A DNA stretch of 64,000 nt from Burkholderia ambifaria AMMD. GTDB taxonomy: Bacteria > Pseudomonadota > Gammaproteobacteria > Burkholderiales > Burkholderiaceae. How positions within the stretch are numbered: the first letter of the stretch is position 1; each line of letters starts with the position of its first letter. The DNA lies in the NCBI RefSeq assembly GCF_000203915.1, contig NC_008391.1, positions 2,294,001 to 2,358,000 on the forward strand, read 5' to 3'. This document shows positions 26,565-37,776 of this stretch, in pieces. A model generated the notes under the pieces. The model ran no database searches. It had not been told where the DNA came from and saw nothing but the letters and a program-made list of their open reading frames with translations. A program made the position numbers and the translations under genes.

Positions 26565-27869
26565 ATGGAAAGCAAGATCCTCGCGGCGCCCGCCGCCGAC
26601 CCCGCGGGCCCCGCGCGCAACGGCCTGTTCGGATGGTATGCGGACGCGCAGCCGCGCGAGCGCCGCGCGTTCTGGAGCTGCAAGGTCGGCTACATGCTCG
26701 ACGGGATGGACACGCAGATGCTGTCGTTCGTGATCCCGACGCTCGTCGCGACGTGGGGCATCTCGCTCGCGGATGCCGGCTTCATCGGCACGATGACGCT
26801 GCTCGCGTCGGCGCTCGGCGGCTGGCTCGCCGGCATCCTGTCCGACCGGATCGGTCGCGTGCGCACGCTGCAGCTGACCGTGCTGTGGTTCGCGGTGTTC
26901 ACCGCTTTGTGCGGGCTCGCGCAGAACTACCACCAGCTGCTCGCGGCGCGCGCGCTGATGGGCTTCGGCTTCGGCGGCGAATGGACGGCCGGCGCGGTGC
27001 TGATCGGCGAGGTGATCCGCGCGCGCGATCGCGGCAAGGCGGTCGGCCTCGTGCAGTCGGGCTGGGCGATCGGCTGGGGGCTGTCGGCGCTGCTGTATGC
27101 GCTGCTGTTCTCGGTGCTGCCGGCCGAACAGGCATGGCGCGCGCTGTTCCTCATCGGCCTCGCGCCGGCGCTGCTGGTGGTCGTGATCCGCCGCTACGTG
27201 AAGGAACCGGACGTCTACGAGAAGGAGAAGGCCGCGCAGGCGCAGGTGGCCGGCAGGCCGCGCCTCACGGAAATCTTCGCACCGAAGCTGCTGTCGACGA
27301 CGCTGCGCGCGGCGCTGCTGACGACCGGCGCACAAGGCGGCTACTACGCGATCACGACCTGGCTGCCGACGTTCCTGAAGACGGAGCGGCACCTGACCGT
27401 GATGGGCACGGGCGGCTATCTCGCGACGATCATCGTCGGCTCGTGGGTCGGCTACCTGACGAGCGCCTACCTGACCGACCGCCTCGGCCGCAAGCCGAAC
27501 TTCATCCTGTTCGCGCTCGGCTCGATGGTGATCGCGTTCGCCTATACGTCGCCGGTGCTGAACCTCACGAACGCGTCGATGCTGTGGCTCGGCTTCCCGC
27601 TCGGGTTCTTCGCGTCGGGCATCTTCTCCGGGATGGGCGCGTTCCTCACCGAGCTGTTCCCGACGCGGGTGCGCGGCTCGGGGCAGGGCTTCTGCTACAA
27701 CGTGGGCCGCGCGGTCGGCGCACTGTTCCCGTTCCTGATCGGCGCGCTGTCGAAGCACTACGGGCTCGGCGCGAGCATCGGCATCTTCGCGGTCGCCGCG
27801 TACGGCGTGATGATCGTCGCCGCGCTGACGCTGCCCGAAACCCGCGGCCGCGAACTCGACGCCGCGTAA
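26565..27869 (+). CDS. MFS transporter, aromatic-acid/sialate symporter type
   Basis: The 434-residue protein has twelve predicted membrane spans and MFS motifs: GYMLDGMDTQMLSFVIPTL in TM1, GILSDRIGRVRTL in loop 2-3, and GFGFGGEWTAGAVLIGEVI in TM4. It is probably a proton-coupled importer of an organic acid, and the location between DUF1445 and the oxoprolinase suggests 5-oxoproline, D-glutamate or similar. ACAGGAG lies before ATG 26565, so the in-frame TTG at 26535 is less likely. About 100 bp separate it from the next gene. Confidence 0.9.
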   Translation: MESKILAAPAADPAGPARNGLFGWYADAQPRERRAFWSCKVGYMLDGMDTQMLSFVIPTLVATWGISLADAGFIGTMTLLASALGGWLAGILSDRIGRVRTLQLTVLWFAVFTALCGLAQNYHQLLAARALMGFGFGGEWTAGAVLIGEVIRARDRGKAVGLVQSGWAIGWGLSALLYALLFSVLPAEQAWRALFLIGLAPALLVVVIRRYVKEPDVYEKEKAAQAQVAGRPRLTEIFAPKLLSTTLRAALLTTGAQGGYYAITTWLPTFLKTERHLTVMGTGGYLATIIVGSWVGYLTSAYLTDRLGRKPNFILFALGSMVIAFAYTSPVLNLTNASMLWLGFPLGFFASGIFSGMGAFLTELFPTRVRGSGQGFCYNVGRAVGALFPFLIGALSKHYGLGASIGIFAVAAYGVMIVAALTLPETRGRELDAA

Positions 27870-27987
27870 GCGGGCGCCGGCCCGCCGCCTTACCTCTTCC
27901 CTTTGATCGAAGCCCTCACGCGGCGCGCGACGCGCGCCGTGCGGCGGCGCTCGTCCTTCGCCTCAACGACGCATCGAGTTCATCGCC

Positions 27988-31626
<3,639 letters not shown>

Positions 31627-32300
31627 GCGGGCGCCCCGCAACCCGTGCGGAAGCGGTGCGGCGGCGTGCACGCCGCACGGTTTTCGCGCGTGGCGGCGGG
31701 GCCGTCGTACCGGTTCCATTCAGGGCGGTGAAACGTCGGTGTGCGCGCCGGCGATATATTCACTTGCATTGATCCGCGCGCTATTGCCACGCGTATGGGA
31801 ATAAAGACGGGCATTCCCGTCGTAAACGGAAATGGAAATTCCCCGCTTCCGCGCTCGACTCGAGGCGACGCGACCCCTGCGGAACGCCTTGGGGCCGAGC
31901 GGTACGGGGCGGCCGGGATTCCCCGCAAACGCCCGTCCGGCGGGGCACTCCGCCGATCCTGCCGCCCCGCTTCGGGACCCTGCGCGCGCCCGCGCCCACC
32001 CCGCCAATCACGAAAAAGCCGCCGTGCCAATCGAGTTCCGATTCCTTGACACGCTCTGCCGAATGTGAGTGCCATTCTTGATCGTCATTTGATAAGATGG
32101 CTTACACATTCGTTTGGAAAACCTTGCGCGCGAATGCGCAACCGCCGGGTCGCATTGGTTGGAAACAAATACGGAACGAGGGCCGCTGTCACGGCCATCA
32201 CGACTGCCCCGCCGGATCCGCGCGCTGCGCGTCCGGGAATTGGGGTCAGCCAACTCGCCTCCGTCTACACTGTGCGTTTTTTCTGGATCGGGGCGTGTCC
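31627..32300. other. Long intergenic region before rpfR
   Basis: These 674 bases have no convincing gene. They hold the terminator of the oxoprolinase gene (31643-31684), a short hairpin GACGGG-CATT-CCCGTC at 31806-31821, and then AT-richer stretches near 32070-32110 and 32270-32285 that suit rpfR promoters. The frame that extends rpfR upstream to 32097 is not protein-like. Confidence 0.45.
31643..31684 (+). terminator. Terminator of oxoprolinase gene
   Basis: CCGTGCGG (31643-31650) pairs with CCGCACGG (31673-31680), followed by TTTT. Inside, GTGCGGC and GCCGCAC can also pair, making a strong compound hairpin. It lies about 17 bp after the stop codon. Confidence 0.6.
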
Positions 32301-34304
32301 ATGGATGACGAAAACGATAGCGCGGTGCTTGAAGCGCACGTCGGTACGCGCAGCCCCTGCTGGCGTCTCGGCAGCGACAGCAATGCGCTCGAGCTGGCGG
32401 CCGTCCGCGGCTTGACCAACGTCGCGGTGGCGCTGACCGGCGAGCAGGCCGCGCGAATTCGCGCGCTCACCGGTGTCACGTCGCACCTCGTGCTCGACCT
32501 TGCGCTGTTCGGCGACACGGTCACCCTCCATCTGGTCGGCCGCAAGGTCGACACGTCGAACTGGGCCGGCACGGCGTCCGCCTATTCCGATACCGCGTCG
32601 GTCGCGACCGACCTCTCGCACGGGCTCGCGTTCGCCGAGCAGGTCGTGTCCGAAGTGAATTCGCTCGTCGTGATCCTCGACCGCAACGGCATGGTGCAGC
32701 GCTTCAACCGCCTGTGCGAGGAAGTGACGGGCAAGCGCGAGGTCGACGTGATCGGCCGCAGCGCGTTCGAGCTGTTCATGAGCCCCGAGCAGGGCGCGCA
32801 GTCGCGCAGCAACATCACCGGCTTTTTCGCGAGCAACCGTTCGTTCGCGGTCGAGCGCTACATCAACACGGTCAACGGGCCGCGCCTGTTCCAGTTCCGC
32901 AACAAGTTCGTGCAGAGCGGCAGCGGCGCCGACGAGCAGTACCTGATCTGCTCGGGCATCGACGTCACCGAGGAGCGCAACGCGCAGCAGCGGCTCACCG
33001 AACTCGCGAACACCGACATGCTGACCGGCCTGCCGAACCGCCACGCGATCAGCGAGCGCATCGGCGCCGCGCTGGCCGCGGATCGCACCGACATGCGCGG
33101 CCAGGTCGGCATCCTGTTCCTCGATCTCGACAACTTCAAGCGCGTCAACGATCACTACGGGCACATCACCGGCGATCGCCTGCTGCAGGACGTGTCCACG
33201 ATCATCAGCGGCTGCCTGCCGTCCGGTGCGACGCTCGCGCGGCTCGGCGGCGACGAATTCCTGGTGCTGTTCGAGCACGGCACGCGGCCGCTGCTCGAAG
33301 CGACCTCGCAGATCATCCTCGAACGGCTGCGCACGCCGATCCACCTCGGGCTGATGGAGATCTACACGAGCTGCTCGATCGGCATCGCGATGTATCCGCA
33401 GCACGGCGATTCGCTCGAAACGCTGATCCGCAGCGCCGACACCGCGATGTACGTCGCGAAGGAAGAGGGCAAGCATACGTACCGCGTGTTCTCGCTGGAG
33501 ATGAACCAGAAGGTCGCGAAGTACATGTGGCTCGACACGAACCTGCGCAAGGCGCTCGAGGAAGAGCAGTTCGTGCTGCACTACCAGCCGGTCGTCGACC
33601 TCGCGAGCGGCGACGTGCGCAGCGTCGAGGCGCTGATCCGCTGGCAGTCGCCCGATCGCGGGCTCGTCGCGCCGATCGAGTTCATCCACTTCGCCGAGGA
33701 GTCGGGGCTGATCGCGCCGCTCGGACGCTGGGTGATGCGCACCGCGGCAGCGCAGGCCGCCGCATGGAAGGCGAAGGGGCTCGGCGTGCGGGTCGCGGTG
33801 AACGTGTCCGCGCGGCAACTGCAGGACATGAACATCGTCCATCAGTTCGCATCGATTCTCGCCAGCGCGGGGCTGAAGCCGAGCCTCGTCGACATCGAGC
33901 TGACGGAAAGCAGCTTCATCGAGGATGAGGAAACGGCGCACGAGCTGATGAAGGAATTCCGCCAGCTCGGCGCGAAGATTCACCTCGACGATTTCGGCAC
34001 CGGCTATTCGTCGCTGTCGCAACTGTCGCGGCTGCCGCTCGATTCGATCAAGCTCGATCGCAGCTTCATCACGGGCATCGATCGCAATCCGCGCTCGCAG
34101 GCGCTGGTGCGCTCGGTCGTGTCGCTCGCGAAGGCGCTGAGTTTCGCGGTCGTCGCCGAAGGCGTCGAGACGCCGGGGGAGGCGGAATTCCTGAAGCAGG
34201 TCGACGTCGACCACGCGCAGGGTTTCTACTTCGCGCGGCCGATGCCGGCCCAGGCGTTCGAGGGCTGGCTCGCGGAAACGAGAAAGCTCAGGCTGATCGC
34301 CTGA
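32301..34304 (+). CDS. rpfR: RpfR: BDSF receptor with PAS, GGDEF and EAL domains
   Basis: The 667-residue protein has an N-terminal RpfF-interacting region (about 1-100), a PAS domain (about 115-225), a GGDEF diguanylate cyclase domain with intact GGDEF (about 316-320) and an EAL phosphodiesterase domain with VEALIRWQ (about 442), ELTESSF, DDFGTGYSSLS and AEGVETPG. In B. cenocepacia, cis-2-dodecenoic acid (BDSF) binding to the PAS domain stimulates c-di-GMP hydrolysis, lowering c-di-GMP to control motility, biofilm and virulence. The length and convergent rpfF partner match that receptor. The start at 32301 gives the family N-terminus MDDENDSAVLEAHVG. Confidence 0.93.
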   Translation: MDDENDSAVLEAHVGTRSPCWRLGSDSNALELAAVRGLTNVAVALTGEQAARIRALTGVTSHLVLDLALFGDTVTLHLVGRKVDTSNWAGTASAYSDTASVATDLSHGLAFAEQVVSEVNSLVVILDRNGMVQRFNRLCEEVTGKREVDVIGRSAFELFMSPEQGAQSRSNITGFFASNRSFAVERYINTVNGPRLFQFRNKFVQSGSGADEQYLICSGIDVTEERNAQQRLTELANTDMLTGLPNRHAISERIGAALAADRTDMRGQVGILFLDLDNFKRVNDHYGHITGDRLLQDVSTIISGCLPSGATLARLGGDEFLVLFEHGTRPLLEATSQIILERLRTPIHLGLMEIYTSCSIGIAMYPQHGDSLETLIRSADTAMYVAKEEGKHTYRVFSLEMNQKVAKYMWLDTNLRKALEEEQFVLHYQPVVDLASGDVRSVEALIRWQSPDRGLVAPIEFIHFAEESGLIAPLGRWVMRTAAAQAAAWKAKGLGVRVAVNVSARQLQDMNIVHQFASILASAGLKPSLVDIELTESSFIEDEETAHELMKEFRQLGAKIHLDDFGTGYSSLSQLSRLPLDSIKLDRSFITGIDRNPRSQALVRSVVSLAKALSFAVVAEGVETPGEAEFLKQVDVDHAQGFYFARPMPAQAFEGWLAETRKLRLIA

Positions 34305-34320
34305 GCCTGCCCCGCATCAC

Positions 34321-34354
34321 GGAGCGCGCCGCCCGCGACGCGGCGGCGCGCTCC
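34321..34354. terminator. Bidirectional hairpin between rpfR and rpfF
   Basis: GGAGCGCGCCGCC (34321-34333) and GGCGGCGCGCTCC (34342-34354) form a perfect 13-bp stem with an 8-base loop between the two convergent genes. It has no long T-tract, but it is well placed to end both transcripts. Confidence 0.6.
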
Positions 34355-34361
34355 ATTCACG

Positions 34362-35225
34362 TCACACCGTGCGCAGCTTCGACACGCGCCGGTTCTGCAG
34401 CATCACCAGACGTTCCATGTACGCGAGATCCTTCGGCTCGATCGTGAACGCCGCGTGAACCCATTCCTCGGTGATGTCCATCAGCTCGGAACGCGTGATC
34501 TGGAATACGCGGTCGCGTGCGCGCAGCATCGCGCGGATGCCGTTCAGCTTCGGCTTCGTCACGTCGATGAAGGTGCGCGTCGCGAGATACGCGTCGCCCG
34601 CGTCGAACGTCTGATCGACCAGCCCGCGATCCTCGTACCACTCGGCCGCATGCGCCTCGCCGGACGAGATCAGCGATTCCGCGAGCCCGCGGTCCGCCTT
34701 GCGCGCGACCAGCGAATAGCCGCCCATGCCCGGGAACAGGTTGAACGCGATCTCGGGAAAGCCGAGCTTCGCACCCTTCTGCGCAAGCATGTAGTGGTGC
34801 GCGAGGGCGGCCTCGAAGCCGCCGCCCAGCGCGCTGCCCTCGATCATCGCGATCGAGATCGCACCGGTGCCGAAGCCCGTGTAGATCTCGTACACGCCAT
34901 CGATGCACGAGCGGGCATAGGCCATCAACTGATCGCGGCGGCCGCTGCGGATCGCGTCGACGAAGAAGCTCAGGTCGCCGCCGACGTTGAACAGCTCGGG
35001 CACGAGCGAACCCGTCACCCAGAAGTCGAACGGCAGGCCGGAGTCGCGTGCGACGCGCGCGAGATGGATGATGTCGGTGACGAGTTGCTGGTTGAAGCAC
35101 GGTCGCGGCTCCGATCGCAGCATCATCCACATGATGTTGCGGCCTTCTTCGTAGAACGCGGTGAGTTGCGTGAGTTCACCTGCTTCGTAAAACGGACGGC
35201 ACGCCGGATGAGATTGGAGTTGCAT
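34362..35225 (-). CDS. rpfF: RpfF: BDSF (cis-2-dodecenoic acid) synthase
   Basis: This 287-residue crotonase-fold enzyme makes the diffusible signal BDSF from 3-hydroxydodecanoyl-ACP by dehydration and thioester cleavage. The two catalytic glutamates of the family are present in LGGGFEAAL (Glu about 138) and LGFPEIAFN (Glu about 158), equivalent to Glu141/Glu161 of Xanthomonas RpfF. The start MQLQSHPACRPFYEAGE is preceded by AGGA, and the length matches the B. cenocepacia enzyme. An in-frame extension to 35501 is not conserved-looking. It is convergent with rpfR, the receptor for its product. Confidence 0.93.
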   Translation of the reverse strand: MQLQSHPACRPFYEAGELTQLTAFYEEGRNIMWMMLRSEPRPCFNQQLVTDIIHLARVARDSGLPFDFWVTGSLVPELFNVGGDLSFFVDAIRSGRRDQLMAYARSCIDGVYEIYTGFGTGAISIAMIEGSALGGGFEAALAHHYMLAQKGAKLGFPEIAFNLFPGMGGYSLVARKADRGLAESLISSGEAHAAEWYEDRGLVDQTFDAGDAYLATRTFIDVTKPKLNGIRAMLRARDRVFQITRSELMDITEEWVHAAFTIEPKDLAYMERLVMLQNRRVSKLRTV

Positions 35226-35655
35226 GGTATGTCCTCGTGAGATGTGGTTTTGCAAAGAGCGCCGCGACCGGCGTCGTGGACAACTGCCCCCGCACGGCGC
35301 CGGCCGCGAGGCACCGCCATTGTTGCGCGCACACAAAAGCCGAAATGCGGGGAAAAACGCACGACGGGGACGAGGAGGGGTATCGCGGTCGGTGTGAGGC
35401 GTGTGGACTGTGCGAATAGCGGGAGCGATGCGATCGATGCGATCGCTTGGCGGGAGGACGTGGGGGAGGTGAGGCACGGAAGTGTGACGATGCGGCGACA
35501 ATGAGCGCGCGCATGCCGTTCCGGAGACGTGTGGCGTGTCGGTCGTTTACGCGATGAAAGCGATGCCGCGCCGTCGATCACATCTCATGGAATGTGCGGA
35601 CTGGTGCCGCGACTGTGCGTCGGTTAGTGTTGGAGGATGACGCTGCCGCTACCGC

Positions 35656-35907
35656 ATGGCGTTGACCCGATGCATGACCGACACGGACGCGAACAATCTG
35701 CGGAAGAGGATGGAGTTGCGGCTGCGACGCGACAACGTCGACTGCACGATCACGAACTACGTGGGTACAGCGCTGAAGTTCGCGCTGGCCTACGCGAACG
35801 AACAGGAGCGTGACAAGCGCGTCGGCGATCGCATGCTGATGCATCGATCTCGCGACACACACATACGCCCATTCCTGTGCCGGAAACTTGAATGCGTCAC
35901 AACGTGA
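35656..35907 (+). CDS. Possible small hypothetical protein
   Basis: The 83-codon frame encodes a basic product with NNLRKRMELRLRRDNVDC in the N-terminal part and KFALAYANEQERDKRVGDRM later. No clear ribosome binding site is seen, and I do not recognise a family. An internal ATG (MTDTDANN) could be the start. Its stop codon lies inside the promoter-like repeat that precedes the DUF1840 gene, so it may be a chance frame. Confidence 0.3.
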   Translation: MALTRCMTDTDANNLRKRMELRLRRDNVDCTITNYVGTALKFALAYANEQERDKRVGDRMLMHRSRDTHIRPFLCRKLECVTT

Positions 35908-35915
35908 CATAAAAT
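35888..35915 (+). promoter_or_regulatory. Promoter with GTCAC-AAC-GTGAC dyad
   Basis: TTGAAT (35888-35893) and TAAAAT (35910-35915) are spaced by 16 bp as in a sigma-70 promoter, and the spacer holds the dyad GTCAC-AAC-GTGAC. The 18-mer TCACAACGTGACATAAAA (35897-35914) recurs exactly at 37540-37557. It points towards the DUF1840 gene. Confidence 0.5.
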
Positions 35916-36094
35916 AAAAGCAGGCATTCGTGCCATCCGGTTTCTACGCCGCAAACGAACCCGGCCGCGCGATACGCGCAGCGTGCCGGACGAATCTTCT
36001 ATTGAGAAGAACGGAGGATGGCCACAGACCTCGCCGCGACCGACGGCGGGCTATCGCCGCACGATCTCGCGACAATGACGAGGGAAACACGACG

Positions 36095-36415
36095 ATGATG
36101 GTTACGTTTCGATCCTCCGCCGCCCCGGACATCGTGATGTTGCGCGATCTTGCAGAGTACCTGCTGGGGCTCGTCGGCAAGGGGCTCGACGTTCGCGGGG
36201 TGATTTCCACTGACGAATTGCCGGGCGCGATCGCGCGGCTCGAGCAGGCGATCAAAGATGATGTGGCGCGGGAAAGCGCGCACGAGCGTTCAACGCAGGC
36301 GCTGCGCACCGAACTGTCGCCGCATGCACGTGGGCTCGCGCAACGCGCGTGGCCGCTGCTGGACATGATGCGTGCGGCCCACAAACAGGGCCGTCACGTG
36401 ATGTGGAGTGTGTAG
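36095..36415 (+). CDS. DUF1840 protein
   Basis: This 106-residue protein starts MMVTFRSSAAPDIVMLRDLAEYLLGLVGKGLDVRGVISTDELPGAIARLEQAI, the DUF1840 signature, and ends with a helical region rich in Arg/Ala. DUF1840 proteins are common in beta-proteobacteria and their role is unknown. A GAGGGA element lies before the ATG. The gene is followed by a strong terminator and forms a single-gene unit downstream of the 35888 promoter. Confidence 0.88.
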   Translation: MMVTFRSSAAPDIVMLRDLAEYLLGLVGKGLDVRGVISTDELPGAIARLEQAIKDDVARESAHERSTQALRTELSPHARGLAQRAWPLLDMMRAAHKQGRHVMWSV

Positions 36416-36461
36416 GCGCGCGACGCGCGCCGGCTGCCCGGGAACCAGACCTCCGCTGCAA

Positions 36462-36510
36462 GGCCGACGGCCTGGCGTCGCAAGACGCCATACCGTCGGC
36501 CGATTTTTTT
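36462..36510 (+). terminator. Strong intrinsic terminator after DUF1840 gene
   Basis: GGCCGACGG (36462-36470) pairs with CCGTCGGCC (36493-36501), with an inner TGGCGTC/GACGCCA stem (36473-36479 with 36484-36490), followed by seven T residues (36504-36510). Confidence 0.9.
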
Positions 36511-36528
36511 GCGCGGAGCGCTTTCCGC

Positions 36529-36687
36529 TTACGAATGGTGGTGCGTATGCGAGCGTGCCGAGCGCCGCGATGGGCGGTGCAAGAGCCGGTCGCGTATGCG
36601 CTCGCGGCTGCGCTGTTCCGCGAAGAACAGCACCGCGAACATCAGGACCGCGAGCAGCAGGATGGTCGCGACGATACCGTTTTCCAT
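36529..36687 (-). CDS. Small membrane protein with His-rich tail
   Basis: The 52-residue product MENGIVATILLLAVLMFAVL has one membrane segment (about 5-23), then a basic helix (EQRSRERIRDRLLHR) and a histidine-rich end (HTHHHS). A strong GGAGG ribosome binding site lies just upstream of the ATG at 36687. I do not recognise a family. A role as a small regulatory or metal-handling membrane peptide is speculative. Confidence 0.65.
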   Translation of the reverse strand: MENGIVATILLLAVLMFAVLFFAEQRSRERIRDRLLHRPSRRSARSHTHHHS

Positions 36688-36751
36688 GTCGCCTCCGGTG
36701 GGTGGGGAGCGAGAGATGCCACGGCCCGGTGTCAGCCGACCGGCATGGGCA

Positions 36752-37048
36752 TCAAGAGGCCGGCGAGCAGAGGCGCGTCGCGCCGGCCGCGGCCGGCATC
36801 GCGCCAGCGTTGAAGCGCTGGGCCAGTGCAATCGCGACCCCGCACGCATCCGCGTCGTTGCGGAACACGTGGTGCGTGGGATCGAGCAGATGCGCGTCGC
36901 TCCGGCCGCCGCCGCCATCGCGCCAGCACATCATGACGCGCGGCGGGTACTTCACGCCGAGCGCGAAGCCTTCGCCGGCCACCGGATCGACCCGCACTTC
37001 CGCGCGGCTCTCATCTTGATGGTAGGTCACGGAAAGCGGCGACTCCAT
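36752..37048 (-). CDS. Hypothetical protein
   Basis: The 98-residue frame starts MESPLSVTYHQDESRAEVRVDPVAGEGFALGVKYPPRVMMCW after GAAGGGA, then has a central HVFRNDADACGVAIALAQRF. It looks more protein-like than the alternative frames, but I do not recognise it. The end AMPAAAGATRLCSPAS is low in complexity. It is leftward, like the two small membrane protein genes on either side. Confidence 0.45.
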   Translation of the reverse strand: MESPLSVTYHQDESRAEVRVDPVAGEGFALGVKYPPRVMMCWRDGGGGRSDAHLLDPTHHVFRNDADACGVAIALAQRFNAGAMPAAAGATRLCSPAS

Positions 37049-37259
37049 CCCGATTCCCTTCACGGCACCACCCGTTCCGACCCCGCGCCGCAAACCAGCA
37101 CGTACGCGTGCCACGTCTCTCGATGAGGGCAGGGCCTCGCACGTACCGCGTGCCGGAGGTCGGGACCTGTAGCCGCCTAGGCTGCAGGTAGCGACCCGGA
37201 GCACCGAGTACTACGAGGGCTGGCAAGCACGCGGCGCACGAAGGAGTGCCGCGCCGCGT

Positions 37260-37445
37260 TCACGTCAGCATCGGCATCGCTTCGATCAGCGCGATCCCGA
37301 GCAGCGCGCCGATCGCGGCGCCGACCAGCTTCGGATGCCACCGCTCGAGATGCAACGCGGTGAGCAGCGCGCCAATCAGGATCACGCCCAGCAGCGCGAA
37401 CGCGATCACGAGATAACCGATTTCGAAATCGTTGTTGATCAGCAT
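37260..37445 (-). CDS. Small two-span membrane protein
   Basis: The 61-residue product MLINNDFEIGYLVIAFALLG has two hydrophobic segments (about 9-30 and 40-58). A strong GGAAGGAG ribosome binding site precedes ATG 37445. I do not recognise a family. A copy of the dyad-bearing 18-mer (37540-37557) and a TATAAT-like box lie about 100 bp upstream on its promoter side, so it may share control with the DUF1840 gene. Confidence 0.7.
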   Translation of the reverse strand: MLINNDFEIGYLVIAFALLGVILIGALLTALHLERWHPKLVGAAIGALLGIALIEAMPMLT

Positions 37446-37776
37446 GATGTCTCCTTCCCCATGTAGGCGTGTCGAACGTACCGGATCGTCATTCGTTTCG
37501 GCGACGTCGCACGCACGCTTTCATTGCCTGGATTATATATCACAACGTGACATAAAAAGCCGCCACACGCGGGGCAGACCGTGAAAGTGCCCCCACGCCC
37601 CTGCATCCCACTTGCGGCGCTTCCTCGCGCGCATGTTGCGCCGCGGCGTGGCCGGCCGCCCAGCGGCTTGACGCTCGCGGGCACGTCACCCACACTGAAT
37701 TGAACGACCGGGCGCGGCGCGCGGATGCGTGCCCGTCGCGTCCCGACATGAACACGAACGCACGGAGAGCTTCGAC
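37446..37776. other. Intergenic region with second copy of the 18-mer
   Basis: This region separates the leftward small membrane protein gene from the rightward transglutaminase-like gene. It holds the repeat at 37540-37557 with a TATAAT-like box on the minus strand just beyond it. No gene is seen. Confidence 0.4.
37540..37557 (-). promoter_or_regulatory. Second copy of TCACAACGTGACATAAAA
   Basis: This 18-mer is identical to the one at 35897-35914 and includes TCAC-AAC-GTGA. Directly past it on the minus strand is TATAAT, suggesting it overlaps a promoter for the small membrane protein at 37260. The binding protein is unknown. Confidence 0.45.

Larger units (their letters stand above)
35226..36094. 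other. Intergenic region with possible small gene and promoter
   Basis: This region of 869 bp lies between rpfF (leftward) and the DUF1840 gene (rightward). The first 350 bp should hold the rpfF promoter. A weak small frame is described at 35656-35907, and a sigma-70-like promoter with an inverted repeat is at 35888-35915. No other gene is convincing. Confidence 0.4.

Noticed and set aside
32097-32300. Upstream extension of the rpfR frame
   Set aside because: The added residues are not family-like, and known RpfR proteins start at the equivalent of 32301.
35237-35504. Several short frames upstream of rpfF
   Set aside because: No ribosome binding site, Arg-rich random composition. The region is better explained as the rpfF promoter area.
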